Assembly: GCA_003139695.1 (NCBI GenBank)
Contig: PLJM01000017.1
Coordinates: forward strand, 1-64,000
Origin: Candidatus Dormiibacterota bacterium
Lineage (GTDB): Bacteria > Chloroflexota > Dormibacteria > Dormibacterales > Dormibacteraceae
Reading direction: 5' to 3'
DNA length: 64,000 nt
This document shows positions 42,596-51,317 of this stretch, piece after piece. Position 1 is the first letter of the stretch, and every line of letters begins with the position of its first letter. The notes beneath the pieces were generated by a model. The model saw only the letters and a list, made by a program, of their open reading frames with translations. It did not search any database and was not told the origin of the DNA. The position numbers were made by a program, and so were the translations under genes.

Positions 42596-44026
42596 CTACG
42601 GCCCGAGGAGGTAGCCAAGGCGACGCGGCAGATGTGCGACGGCCGACGCCAATGGATTTGGCCGGCGTCCTCGCTCCTCGGCGGTGTCGTACGCGATGAT
42701 CGCGCGGCGCACCATGGCCGCACCGAGCGAGCGCAGTGGCTCGGGCGGGAACAGCCGCGACCGGGCATTGACCATCGGTAGCCGAACCAGGTCCGAGTTG
42801 GCACCGACCGCCAGATCGGCGAGCACTCTGCCGGCGAGATGCGAAGGCGCGACGCCGTTGCCTGTGTAGCCGAGGGCATAGTGCACATTCCCCGGCTCGA
42901 GCGTGCCGAAGGTAGGCAGGTGGGTCGGCGAGACGTCTATCGGTCCGCCCCACGCATCTTCAATCGGGACCTCGGACCAACTCGGAAAGAACAGTCGGAA
43001 GCCCTCGGCCGCCTCCCGAACCGCGCGAGTGTCGTGCGTGAACGAATCGCCGATGCGTGGCGCCGCGCGACCGCCGCCACCGCCGAAGGCGATCCGTCCG
43101 TCGCGCGTCGTGCGGAAGTAGCGCAGCGATTGGCGAAGGTCGCTGATCAGCTCACCTCCGGTCCAGCCGATCGCGGCCAGCTTCTCTGGTGCCGGCGCGG
43201 AGAGAACGATGTACGTGCTCCACGCCGCCACGCGGCGCGCCAGTTGGGGCCAAGCCGTGGCCCACGCGTTCACGGCAAGGACGGCATGTCCCGCGCGAAC
43301 GGTGCCGCGATCCGTCACAGCCTCAGGGCCCGCGTTCAAGCGGATAACCTTGGTGCCTTCGTGAATCGTCACGCCCATCTCGAGCACGACGCGCCGCAGG
43401 CCGCGCGCCAGGGTCGCAGGCTGGACAGACGCGCCGTCCTGCATGAAGACCCCACTTCGGAACGCCGGGGATGCGCAGCGTGCCCGTACTTCTTCGCGCG
43501 TGAGGGCACGCATTTCTTCTGGCGCGCCGGCATCGGCCGCAGCCCGCACCATGTGTTCGCACACGAGCTCATGTCGAGGTCCCGTGGCGGCGAACACGTA
43601 GCCCGAACGCCTGAACCAGGCGTCGACTCCGTGTCGATCGCAGAACTGGCCGATGCCGGTGATCGAATTCGATATCTCGCGGCATGCGCGCACCGCGGCG
43701 TCGGCGCCATACAGGTGCACCAGGCCGTGGAGCTCGTCCCACCAACCGCTTGCGAAGCCGCCGTTGCGCCCGCTCGGCCCGCCACCGCAGATGTCCTGCT
43801 CGAGCACCACTACACCGAGCTCTGGCCGGAGTTCCTTAAGGAAGTAGGCCGTCCACAGCCCCGTGAACCCGCCCCCGACGATGACAACGTCTGCAGTCGC
43901 GTTCCCAGTAAGGGGCGGGCATGGCGCCGCATCTTCAGACGCCAATGCTTCACGCAGCCACCAGCTGCGCTGCGCGCCTGGAGTCAGCGCGTGCCCGGTG
44001 AGCTTGAGCTCGGAAGCGGTCTGCAT
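42596..44026 (-). CDS. FAD-dependent oxidoreductase of the DAO family (PuuB-like)
   Basis: This 476-residue flavoprotein has the dinucleotide fold at DVVIVGGGFTGLWTAYFL, VVVLEQDICGGGPSGRNGGFASGW and a C-terminal GYTGNGVAPSHLAGRVLADL. The layout matches gamma-glutamylputrescine oxidase/glycine oxidase-type enzymes acting on amines. It is monocistronic and divergent from the NifX-like gene. The substrate is probably an amine or N-alkyl amino acid. Confidence 0.8.
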   Translation of the reverse strand: MQTASELKLTGHALTPGAQRSWWLREALASEDAAPCPPLTGNATADVVIVGGGFTGLWTAYFLKELRPELGVVVLEQDICGGGPSGRNGGFASGWWDELHGLVHLYGADAAVRACREISNSITGIGQFCDRHGVDAWFRRSGYVFAATGPRHELVCEHMVRAAADAGAPEEMRALTREEVRARCASPAFRSGVFMQDGASVQPATLARGLRRVVLEMGVTIHEGTKVIRLNAGPEAVTDRGTVRAGHAVLAVNAWATAWPQLARRVAAWSTYIVLSAPAPEKLAAIGWTGGELISDLRQSLRYFRTTRDGRIAFGGGGGRAAPRIGDSFTHDTRAVREAAEGFRLFFPSWSEVPIEDAWGGPIDVSPTHLPTFGTLEPGNVHYALGYTGNGVAPSHLAGRVLADLAVGANSDLVRLPMVNARSRLFPPEPLRSLGAAMVRRAIIAYDTAEERGRRPNPLASAVAHLPRRLGYLLGP

Positions 44027-44098
44027 TCAGACCTATTTTGTCGGACCGCGCACAAGCATCGAGCCTCGAAGGGATCACCATTGACGTTGGTGATTCGA

Positions 44099-44431
44099 AT
44101 GGTGGTGTGCGTTCCCGTCACGACGGAAGGGCTGATCGACCCACGCTGGGGTCGCGCGGATCGGGTGGCGATCACGGAGGTGAGCGCCGAAGGGATCGGA
44201 TCCTGGCAGGAGTACCAGGTCGGGTGGGACGCCCTCCACGATGCGGGAACCGAAGGCTCCCACCACGCGCGGGTGGCCCGTTTCCTCAAGGAGCACCACG
44301 TCGAGGCGGTGCTGGCGGACCACATGGGTCCGCCCATGGTGCACATGCTGGAGCGAATGGGAGTCAAGGTCGTGCTTGGAGCGATGGGCAACGCACGGGA
44401 GGCCGCGATCGGGACGTATCCGACTGTTTGA
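44099..44431 (+). CDS. NifX/NafY-type dinitrogenase iron-molybdenum cofactor family protein
   Basis: This small protein of about 110 residues has the family opening VCVPVTTEGLIDPRWGRADRV and the C-terminal HMGPPMVHMLERMGVKVVLG. In nitrogenase systems such domains carry Fe-S/FeMo-cofactor precursors; many orphans have unknown roles. Start uncertain: ATG 44099 fits the family, while GTG 44090 or TTG 44081 (with GAAGGG upstream) are possible. It stands 22 bp before the TetR gene, next to the oxygen-sensitive reductase operon, and could serve Fe-S handling there. Confidence 0.65.
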   Translation: MVVCVPVTTEGLIDPRWGRADRVAITEVSAEGIGSWQEYQVGWDALHDAGTEGSHHARVARFLKEHHVEAVLADHMGPPMVHMLERMGVKVVLGAMGNAREAAIGTYPTV

Positions 44432-44454
44432 CCGGACGGTTAGACTACCGCCGA
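44428..44454 (+). promoter_or_regulatory. Putative TetR autoregulatory site and leaderless start
   Basis: TTGACCGGACGGTTAGAC resembles the palindromic operator at 45135 (TGACCGGxC-GT core). TAGACT (44441-44446) lies 7 nt before the TetR ATG, the spacing of a -10 element for a leaderless transcript. No good -35 is seen. This supports autoregulation by similarity only. Confidence 0.4.
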
Positions 44455-45089
44455 TGCCTAAGAACGCCCCTTTAGCCGCACCTGCCGGCGCCCCGGATCG
44501 CAGGGTCGACTTGATCCGAACCGCTTACCGGCTGTTTAGCGAGAAGGGCGTGCATCGGGTGCCGCTGGACGAGATCGCGGCCGGGGCCGGCCTCAGCAAG
44601 GGCCTGGTGCTCTACTACTTCAAGACCAAGGAGAACCTGGTCCTGGCCACCATGCGTTGGGCGCTGGACATCACCGCGGAAAGGGTCCGGCAGGCGATGG
44701 CGAAAGCCTCCACGCCAAACGGCAAAGTGCTCGCCATGATCGACGGGATCTGGTCCGGCGCGAAGACCAACCGCCGCTTCTATCTCCTCTATCTCGATCT
44801 CGCCGGCCACGCGGCCCGGGTCCGGCACTTCACCGAGCTCAGCGCCACGTTCCATGCAGTCGTCAACGCTCTATACGTCGAGGTCATCGCTCAGGGCGTC
44901 GCGGAGGGGGCATTCGCGGTCGCGGATCCTGAGGAGGGAGCGGTGGCGTTGCGGGCGATCATCGACGGGCTCTTTCTGCAGTGGCTGCAGGAGGCCGACT
45001 GGGAGCGGCTTCATCCCTGGTACCGCGACACCTGCAAGCGCACGGCGGTGGCCTACCTAGCCCGGACCCCAGGCTCCCCGGCCGCCTGA
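44454..45089 (+). CDS. TetR/AcrR-family transcriptional regulator
   Basis: This 211-residue regulator has an N-terminal helix-turn-helix (LIRTAYRLFSEKGVHRVPLDEIAAGAGLSKG, then LYYFKTKENLV) and an all-helical ligand domain with a C-terminal EADWERLHPW. The track start at 44241 is in the preceding gene; the ATG at 44454 gives the family length. It lies directly before the reductase operon, whose promoter contains a perfect palindrome. It likely represses that operon until a CoA thioester or aromatic ligand binds, as many TetR regulators of CoA pathways do. Confidence 0.87.
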   Translation: MPKNAPLAAPAGAPDRRVDLIRTAYRLFSEKGVHRVPLDEIAAGAGLSKGLVLYYFKTKENLVLATMRWALDITAERVRQAMAKASTPNGKVLAMIDGIWSGAKTNRRFYLLYLDLAGHAARVRHFTELSATFHAVVNALYVEVIAQGVAEGAFAVADPEEGAVALRAIIDGLFLQWLQEADWERLHPWYRDTCKRTAVAYLARTPGSPAA

Positions 45090-45128
45090 GCAGCACTTCC
45101 TAGGCGCGCCCTTCCGGCCGTTACCTAT

Positions 45129-45163
45129 TGACTTGACTGACCGGTCAGTCTAAGATCTGCCCA
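45129..45163 (+). promoter_or_regulatory. Leaderless promoter with TetR operator filling the spacer
   Basis: TTGACT (45129-45134) and TAAGAT (45151-45156) are separated by exactly the 16-bp perfect palindrome GACTGACCGGTCAGTC. The expected start site, 7 nt after the -10, is the A of the ATG at 45163, so the mRNA should lack a 5' leader; no ribosome-binding site is present. A repressor bound here would block polymerase directly. Confidence 0.65.
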
Positions 45164-46332
45164 TGGCGGTCCAGGTGCGGCCCGCGTTCGAAGCGATCCT
45201 CGAGCAGTGCTCAGAGCTGGCGGAGGACGTCACCTACCCGAGCGTCAAACGTTGGCGCGAGGACCACCCGGGCGGCCATGCGGTCGGCCATTTTCAGGTT
45301 TACTTCCCGGAGGAGCTCATCCACGCCGCCGGGATGCTGCCGGTCACGCTGATGGGCGCGGGCTCACGGCTCGAAGCCAAGCAGGCCGACTCTCACATCG
45401 GCTCATTCATCTGCTCCATCTGCCGCACCTCCCTCGAGCTCGGTTTCAGCGGTCGGGTCGGCTTCCTGGATGCCTTTTACACGACCCCGATCTGCGATGT
45501 GGCGCGCAACCTCGCCGGCATCTGGGGACGCAACTTCAAGGGTATGACGGCGGAGATCCTCTACTTGCCGCAGAACGCGAATGCCAAGCAGGCGGTGCCG
45601 TACCTGCGGGACGAATACGCACGTGTTCTGGCCGAGTTGGAGCGGATTTCCGGCCGGCCCATCGAGGAGGCCGACCTGCGGCGCAGCATTGGCGTCTACA
45701 ACGAGAACCGGCGGCTGTTACGTGAGTTGTACCGCTACAAGAGGGAGACGCCGTGGCTCCTTTCCACCACAGAGGCCTACGTCCTGGCCAAGGTGGGAAC
45801 CGTGATGCCTCGGGAGGTTCACAACGAGATCCTTCGTTCGGCGCTGGCCGAAATTCCGAACCGGGAAGCGCGTCGCCAGGACCGGGTCCGAGTGGTATTC
45901 GAGGGAGGCTTCTGCGAGCAACCTCCGCTTGACATGCTGCAGCTGATCGAGGAGGCCTGTTACATCGTCGATGACGACCTCCTGATCGGGATGCGCTGGA
46001 TCACCGACGACGTCCCCGAGACCGGCGACCCGCTGTATGCGTTGGCGGAGAGCTACTTCGAGCGCTCGACCTACAGCTGCGTGCAGCACGATGACCGCAA
46101 GCCCAAGGAGGAGATGCTGCTGCGCAGAGTCGAGGAGTCCGGCGCTCAAGCGGTGATCCTGGCCGCGGCAAAGATGTGCGAACCCGGGCTGGACGAGCAG
46201 GTCGCGTACCAGAAGACCCTCGAGGCGAAGCAGATCCCGTTCCTTCTTCTTGACTTCGAGGAGAAGATGACCGCTTTCGAACGCATGCGGATGGAGGTCG
46301 AGACCTTCGTGGAATCGATCCTGTTCGACTGA
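45163..46332 (+). CDS. bcrC: Class I benzoyl-CoA reductase-type catalytic subunit (BcrC/BadD-like)
   Basis: This 389-residue protein of the 2-hydroxyacyl-CoA dehydratase/benzoyl-CoA reductase family has the usual BcrC length. Cluster cysteines are seen in FICSICRTSLELG and PICDVARNLAGIW. GFCEQPPLDMLQLIEEACYIVDDDLLIGMRW is the BcrC-type region. With the next subunit it would bind Fe-S clusters and the aryl-CoA substrate and carry out ATP-driven two-electron ring reduction. The ring substrate may be a substituted benzoyl-CoA. It is the first gene of the operon, probably translated from a leaderless mRNA. Confidence 0.82.
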   Translation: MAVQVRPAFEAILEQCSELAEDVTYPSVKRWREDHPGGHAVGHFQVYFPEELIHAAGMLPVTLMGAGSRLEAKQADSHIGSFICSICRTSLELGFSGRVGFLDAFYTTPICDVARNLAGIWGRNFKGMTAEILYLPQNANAKQAVPYLRDEYARVLAELERISGRPIEEADLRRSIGVYNENRRLLRELYRYKRETPWLLSTTEAYVLAKVGTVMPREVHNEILRSALAEIPNREARRQDRVRVVFEGGFCEQPPLDMLQLIEEACYIVDDDLLIGMRWITDDVPETGDPLYALAESYFERSTYSCVQHDDRKPKEEMLLRRVEESGAQAVILAAAKMCEPGLDEQVAYQKTLEAKQIPFLLLDFEEKMTAFERMRMEVETFVESILFD

Positions 46333-46336
46333 AGGA

Positions 46337-47677
46337 ATGGTGAGCCAAATGCCCGAAATGTCCGTCACACAAGCTCCGGCGCCGCAAAAGGAAGGCGAGC
46401 TGGTCGGCCGAGGCCGGCGCGACGGCAATCGCCTCTTCAAGGAGTGGTATGCGGAGCTCGACGCGGCGGCCGAGTCCGGCGACCCCTCCGCCTACGTGTT
46501 CGTCATGGGCTCGGCGGCCGAGGTCCTCAAGGCTTTCGACCTGAACCTTGTCTTCCCGGAGATCAACTCGCTCCAGATGGCCGTCCGGAAGGTCTCTCTC
46601 GAGTACCTGAACAAGGCCGAGGACTACGGCTACTCGACCGATGTCTGCGGCTACGTCAAGGCCGACGTCGGGATGCATCTCGACGGTCGCAAGCATCCAA
46701 ATGGGCGTATCCCGAAGCCTTCGATCGTGGTCGCCACCAACATGTGCAACACCTACGTCAAGTGGGTTGAGATCTGGCAGCGGATGTATGGCTGCAAGGT
46801 CTTCGTCCTGGACATCCCCGGCCAGCGGGGCATCGGCTGGAGCACCGAGCCTGGCAGCGAGCAGTTCGAGAATGACCGCCGATACGTCCAGAGCCAGTTG
46901 GAGGAGTTGATCGAAGCCTGCGTGGCGGTCACGGGCAAGCCGTTCAAGATCGAGCGCCTGCAGGAGAACCTCGCACACGTCAACCGGATGGCCGCCGATT
47001 GGAGCGCCGTGCTCAAGCTCAACCAGAACATCCCCGCGCCCTTCAACGCAATGGCCGACGGTCTTACCTACATGGGCGTGCTCAGCGCTTATCGAGGCAC
47101 CGAGACCGGGGCTCGCTACATGGCCGAGCTGCGTGAGGAGATGGAGCACAAGGTTCGGCTCGGGCTGGGCACCATCGCCGAGGAGCGCTTCCGCCTTCAC
47201 GGCGTCGGCCCCGCCTGCTACTCCTACTTCAGGCGCTTCCTCGAGTTGTTCCAGGACTGGGGTGCGGTCTACGTCAACTCGGAATACCTCGCCTACGCGG
47301 GGGGTGGGCTCGACCTGGGGATCCAGTTCGACGTCGAGCGGCCTTTGGAGAGCCTTGCCGAGCAGCTGCTGATCACGGGTCGGCGCTCGATGTCGAACAT
47401 GTTCTTCAGCCAGGACCAGCTCGCCGATACCGTCCGCGACTGGAAATCGGACGGCATCGTCTATCACTCAGTGAAAAGCTGCCGGACCGTCAGCACGGGA
47501 ATGGCCGACAGCCGCGAGTACCTGACCCGCATCAAGGATGTCCCTGCTCTCTTCGTCGAATCCGACCTGGTCGACCCGCGGCTCTGGTCGGAGGCCCAGT
47601 TCAAGAACCGGATCGACGCCTTTTTCGAGGCGCTCGGTGCACGTAAAGCGGCCGCCCTGGTGGCGGCGAAGGGGTGA
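46337..47677 (+). CDS. bcrB: Class I benzoyl-CoA reductase-type catalytic subunit (BcrB/BadE-like)
   Basis: This 446-residue second catalytic subunit has [48 protein letters not shown] and SCRTVSTG. These are the BcrB-like Cys positions and segments, rather than those of generic dehydratase alpha subunits. It pairs with BcrC. It starts 4 bp after bcrC; ATG 46337 or 46349 are both possible. The order (C, B, A, D) is that of badDEFG in Rhodopseudomonas. Confidence 0.82.
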   Translation: MVSQMPEMSVTQAPAPQKEGELVGRGRRDGNRLFKEWYAELDAAAESGDPSAYVFVMGSAAEVLKAFDLNLVFPEINSLQMAVRKVSLEYLNKAEDYGYSTDVCGYVKADVGMHLDGRKHPNGRIPKPSIVVATNMCNTYVKWVEIWQRMYGCKVFVLDIPGQRGIGWSTEPGSEQFENDRRYVQSQLEELIEACVAVTGKPFKIERLQENLAHVNRMAADWSAVLKLNQNIPAPFNAMADGLTYMGVLSAYRGTETGARYMAELREEMEHKVRLGLGTIAEERFRLHGVGPACYSYFRRFLELFQDWGAVYVNSEYLAYAGGGLDLGIQFDVERPLESLAEQLLITGRRSMSNMFFSQDQLADTVRDWKSDGIVYHSVKSCRTVSTGMADSREYLTRIKDVPALFVESDLVDPRLWSEAQFKNRIDAFFEALGARKAAALVAAKG

Positions 47678-47681
47678 ACCA

Positions 47682-48644
47682 ATGCTCGTAGGAGGAGTTG
47701 ACGTCGGCTCCACTCAGACCAAGGCGGTGGTCATGGACGACCGGCGCCGAGTGCTGGGCCGGTCGCTGATCGACACCGGCGGCATCGTCACCGCCGCCGC
47801 CGAGAACGCGTTCCAGCTGGCGGTCGCGGACGCCGGCGTCGAGCGCTCCGATGTGGTGTATGTGGTCGGCACCGGCTACGGCCGCTACAGGGTTACCTTC
47901 GGCGACACGCAGGTCACCGAGATCAGCTGTCACGCTCGCGGTGGCCAGTACCTATTTCCGAAAACTCGCACCGTCCTCGACATCGGCGGCCAGGACACGA
48001 AGGCGATCAAGATCGGGCCGGAGGGCCAGGTCCTCGACTTCTCGATGAACGACAAGTGCGCCGCCGGCACAGGTCGGTTCCTCGGTGCCGCCGCCATGGC
48101 GCTCGACATCCCGCTCGGCGAGTTGGGTGCGCTGGCGCTGGCGGCGAAGAACCCGGTCAAGATCACGACCACCTGCACCGTCTTCGCCGAGACAGAGATC
48201 ATCAACTGGCTCGCGCGCGGCAAGAAGGTCGAGGACGTCCTTATGGGAGTCCACCAGGCAATCGCGACGCGCAGCATCTCGCTCCTGCGAAGGGTCGGAG
48301 TCGAAGATGAGCTCACCTTCACCGGCGGCGTCACGCGAAACATTGCGATGGTCCAAATCCTCGGAGAGATGCTCGAGACCCACCTGAACGTCAGTGAGGA
48401 GGCGCACTACATGGGCGCCATCGGCGCATCGCTCTTTGCGCTCGAGAAAGCGATGACGGGAGCCGCCGGCGCCGTCGAGGCGATGACGGTCGGCGCCCGG
48501 CTCGACTCCACCCGAGCAGCAGCGGGCGACTGCGAGGTCTGCCCCGAGCTACCCGATCGCAAGTTCGGTGACGCACAGGAACGGCTGGCCAAGCCTTCTG
48601 AGCTGATCCAGATCGGCCGGATGCGAGAGGGGGTGAAGTCGTGA
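47682..48644 (+). CDS. bcrA: BcrA/BadF-type ATPase subunit of the reductase
   Basis: This 320-residue ASKHA-fold electron-activating ATPase has the phosphate-1 loop [24 protein letters not shown], the cluster Cys in [12 protein letters not shown] and a second Cys in [12 protein letters not shown]. The A/D dimer would hold one 4Fe-4S cluster and couple ATP hydrolysis to electron transfer from ferredoxin. It is shorter than the Thauera BcrA I recall, but motif-complete. The ATG at 47682 replaces the track start, which lies in bcrB. A Cys-containing C-terminal tail of about 50 residues is present. Confidence 0.82.
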   Translation: MLVGGVDVGSTQTKAVVMDDRRRVLGRSLIDTGGIVTAAAENAFQLAVADAGVERSDVVYVVGTGYGRYRVTFGDTQVTEISCHARGGQYLFPKTRTVLDIGGQDTKAIKIGPEGQVLDFSMNDKCAAGTGRFLGAAAMALDIPLGELGALALAAKNPVKITTTCTVFAETEIINWLARGKKVEDVLMGVHQAIATRSISLLRRVGVEDELTFTGGVTRNIAMVQILGEMLETHLNVSEEAHYMGAIGASLFALEKAMTGAAGAVEAMTVGARLDSTRAAAGDCEVCPELPDRKFGDAQERLAKPSELIQIGRMREGVKS

Positions 48645-49489
48645 TCATGGTTGTCGGCATCGACGTCGGCGCGACTTACACCAAGGCGTTCGCGCTCGAT
48701 GAGGATAAGAACGTCATCGGCCGCTCAATGGTCAAGACCGGCTTCAACCTGGCAGGAGCCGCAGAGCGAGGTTACGCGGAGGTTCTCACCTCGGCGGGTC
48801 TCGCTGAAGAGGAGGTCGACTACGTCGCCTCGACCGGCTACGGGCGCTATGTCGTACCCATGCGGGATCTTCAGATCACAGAGCTGACGTGTCACGCCAA
48901 AGGCGCGTGGCACCAGTTTCCGCAAACGAGGACGGTGCTCGACGTCGGCGGTCAGACGGTCAAGGCGATCAAGCTCGACGAGCGCGGCAAGGTTCGCTCA
49001 TTCCGCCTCAACGACAAGTGCGCTGCCGGTACCGGCGCGTTCCTCGAGAAGACCGCCCGCTACATGGGGCTCGACCCCGCCGAGATCGGCTCACTGGCGA
49101 TGGTCTCCAAAGAGCCGGTAACGATCTCGAGCGTCTGCGCCGTCTTCGCCGAGTCCGAGGTCATCAACCACCTCACCAGCGGCACCAGGCCGGAGGACAT
49201 CATGTACGGCGCCGTGCTTTCGCTGGCCGGCCGCGCGCACCAATTGATGAAGCGCGTCGGAATGGAGCCCGAGTTCACCTTCTGCGGCGGGATGAGCCGC
49301 AACGAAGCCTTCGTCAAGGCAATCAAGCACGAGCTGAAAGCTCCCGTCAACGTCCCCGACGGGGATATGGGGCATTTCAACGGTGCCCTGGGTGCCGGCT
49401 TGCTCGCCCTCGACCGGGTGCGCAAGCTGCAGGCGGCCGGGGAATGGACAAATCGCAGCCATAGAGCTGTACAAGGAGTTTCCGCATGA
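48641..49489 (+). CDS. bcrD: BcrD/BadG-type ATPase subunit of the reductase
   Basis: This 282-residue ASKHA ATPase is paralogous to the preceding gene: [39 protein letters not shown] and [12 protein letters not shown] with both cluster cysteines. The length matches BcrD. Two different ATPases, not one, mark a class I benzoyl-CoA reductase rather than a 2-hydroxyacyl-CoA dehydratase, which uses a homodimer. GTG start overlapping the bcrA stop; ATG 48647 is an alternative. Confidence 0.82.
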   Translation: MIMVVGIDVGATYTKAFALDEDKNVIGRSMVKTGFNLAGAAERGYAEVLTSAGLAEEEVDYVASTGYGRYVVPMRDLQITELTCHAKGAWHQFPQTRTVLDVGGQTVKAIKLDERGKVRSFRLNDKCAAGTGAFLEKTARYMGLDPAEIGSLAMVSKEPVTISSVCAVFAESEVINHLTSGTRPEDIMYGAVLSLAGRAHQLMKRVGMEPEFTFCGGMSRNEAFVKAIKHELKAPVNVPDGDMGHFNGALGAGLLALDRVRKLQAAGEWTNRSHRAVQGVSA

Positions 49490-50484
49490 GCACGTTCAAA
49501 CCTCGACCGGCCGCCGACTTTGGTTTCGAGCAAATCCTCTACGAGAAGGGCGATTGGGTCGCCCGGGTCACGATCAACCGGCCCGAGGTCTACAACTGCT
49601 ACTCCGCGCAGACCCTACAGGAGATGACGATCGCTTTCCGCGACGCCGCGTGGGACGACACGGTCGCGGTGGTGGTCTTGACGGGCGCGGGCGAGAAGGC
49701 CTTCTGCACCGGCGGCGACGTGGCTGAATACCAGTCGCAGTACCTGAAGCGCCCCCGCGACTACTGGAAGTACATGGGGCTGTTCCACGACTGCCACGAC
49801 CAGCTCCGCAAGATTGGCAAACCTGTCATAGCACGTATCAACGGGATCGTTGCGGGCGGAGGCAATGAATTCAACATGGCTTGTGACCTGGCCGTGATGG
49901 CCGACCACGCGACCATCCGTCAGGTCGGCACCAAGGTCGGCAGCGTCGCCGCGGGCGGCGCGACTCAGTGGCTTCCGATCATGGTCGGCGATCGCCGCGC
50001 CCGAGAGATGCTGTTCACTTGCGACCCGATCGACGCGAAGACCGCGCTCGACTGGGGCCTGGTCAACCGCGTCGTGCCTTACGCGGAGCTGGACGCCGCC
50101 GTCGACGTGCTCGCGCAGAAGCTGATCGACAAGTTTCCCGAGTGCACGCGCTACACCAAGGAGGCCGTCAACTACTGGAAGGACCTGTCATGGTCGGCCA
50201 CGATCGGACACGCACGCGATTGGCTCAGCCTTCACTTCGCGACCCTCGAACCGTGGGAGGGCATGACCGCCTTCGTCGAAAAGCGGAAGCCTGACTACCG
50301 GGGCATTCGACGGAAGGCAGCCGAGGGTGGTTCGAGTGAGTTCGTGTGGGGACCCTATGTCGGGGCCTGCGGCTCGTGCGGAGCCAAAGGGATTCCGGCC
50401 GATTTCGCCTTCTGCGGCAACTGCGGCGCGGCGTTGGAGAAGGTCCCGGTGGGCGCTCCCGCCGGCGCATCCAACGGGCGGTAG
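49486..50484 (+). CDS. BadI/Oah-like ring-hydrolase crotonase with C-terminal zinc ribbon
   Basis: This 332-residue protein has a crotonase domain (about 15-275) with KAFCTGGDVAEY, oxyanion hole region GIVAGGGNEFNMACDLAV, QVGTKVGSVAAGG and FVEKRKPDYRG. These resemble BadI (2-ketocyclohexanecarboxyl-CoA hydrolase) and Oah/BamA, which open rings hydrolytically. An added tail has CGSC and CGNC, 15 residues between their first Cys, forming a zinc ribbon not usual in crotonases. A hydratase role (Dch-like) cannot be excluded. It overlaps bcrD by 4 bp. Confidence 0.75.
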   Translation: MSTFKPRPAADFGFEQILYEKGDWVARVTINRPEVYNCYSAQTLQEMTIAFRDAAWDDTVAVVVLTGAGEKAFCTGGDVAEYQSQYLKRPRDYWKYMGLFHDCHDQLRKIGKPVIARINGIVAGGGNEFNMACDLAVMADHATIRQVGTKVGSVAAGGATQWLPIMVGDRRAREMLFTCDPIDAKTALDWGLVNRVVPYAELDAAVDVLAQKLIDKFPECTRYTKEAVNYWKDLSWSATIGHARDWLSLHFATLEPWEGMTAFVEKRKPDYRGIRRKAAEGGSSEFVWGPYVGACGSCGAKGIPADFAFCGNCGAALEKVPVGAPAGASNGR

Positions 50485-50489
50485 GGATC

Positions 50490-51317
50490 GTGTTCCTCAG
50501 CTCGGCCGAGGCGATCGAGAGACTGGTGCCGCAGGGTACCGGTCTCCTCGCCGTCGGCGGCATGCATATGCACAACAACCCGATGGAGCTGGTGCGGGAG
50601 CTGGTCCGGCGCCGGCGTGGCGTCCGCCGCCTTCTCACCAGCCCTTCCGCGTCGCTGGCCGCCGATCTTTTGATCGGCGCAGGCCTTGTCGACGAAGTCG
50701 CCACGGCCTACATCGGTTTCGAGCATCTTGGCCTCGCCCCCGCCTACCGTCGTGCGGCCGAGTCGGCAGCGATCAATGTGGTCGAGCTGTGTGAGGCGGC
50801 GATCGTCCACGGCCTCTACGCGGGGGCCGGCGGTCTGCCGTTCATTGCTCTACCGGCGGGCCTCGAGCTGTCGGACGTCAGCAGCGCCAACCCTGAGCAT
50901 TTCCGCACGCTTACCGATCCATTCACGGGCGATCGGGTGCTGGTCGCGGCACCGCTCCGGCCCAACGTATCGCTGATCCACGCCATCGCCGCGGATGAGC
51001 GCGGGAACGTCTTCTTTGCCGGCGCGCACTTCACCGATCGGTTGATGGCGATGGCGGCGAAGACGGTGATCGTCCAGGTGGAGCGAATGGCCGAAGCCGG
51101 CGAAATCGCCGCTCAACCAGCCGAAAGTGTCCTGCCAGGCTTCCTGGTCACCGCGGTCGTCGTCGCTCCGCGCGGCTGCCTGCCGACCGCATCGCACGGC
51201 GCATACGGGTACGACGAGCCGGGACTTCGCGCGTACCTAAAGCTTGCCCGCACCGCAGAGGGCTTCACCGAATATGTTCAGGTCAACGGGATGGCCCCGT
51301 CGGAGGTGACGGCATGA
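50490..51317 (+). CDS. CoA-transferase-fold subunit A (GctA/IpdA-like)
   Basis: This 275-residue protein of the glutaconate CoA-transferase alpha type includes GTGLLAVGGMHMHNNPMELVREL, TAYIGFEHLGLAP and IHAIAADERGNVFF. In actinobacterial steroid degradation, IpdA/IpdB of this fold open a ring instead of moving CoA. GTG start at 50490, 5 bp after the crotonase stop; the track start is inside that gene. It forms a heterodimer with the next subunit and probably acts on the ring-reduced acyl-CoA. Confidence 0.75.
   Translation: MFLSSAEAIERLVPQGTGLLAVGGMHMHNNPMELVRELVRRRRGVRRLLTSPSASLAADLLIGAGLVDEVATAYIGFEHLGLAPAYRRAAESAAINVVELCEAAIVHGLYAGAGGLPFIALPAGLELSDVSSANPEHFRTLTDPFTGDRVLVAAPLRPNVSLIHAIAADERGNVFFAGAHFTDRLMAMAAKTVIVQVERMAEAGEIAAQPAESVLPGFLVTAVVVAPRGCLPTASHGAYGYDEPGLRAYLKLARTAEGFTEYVQVNGMAPSEVTA

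Noticed and set aside
46001-47467. 488-aa minus-strand ORF opposite bcrB
   Set aside because: Shadow ORF; no recognisable domain, Arg/Asp/His-rich composition.
45163-49489. 2-hydroxyglutaryl/lactyl-CoA dehydratase with activator
   Set aside because: Those systems use one activator ATPase. Here two different ATPases and BcrB/BcrC-type cysteine blocks favour a class I reductase.
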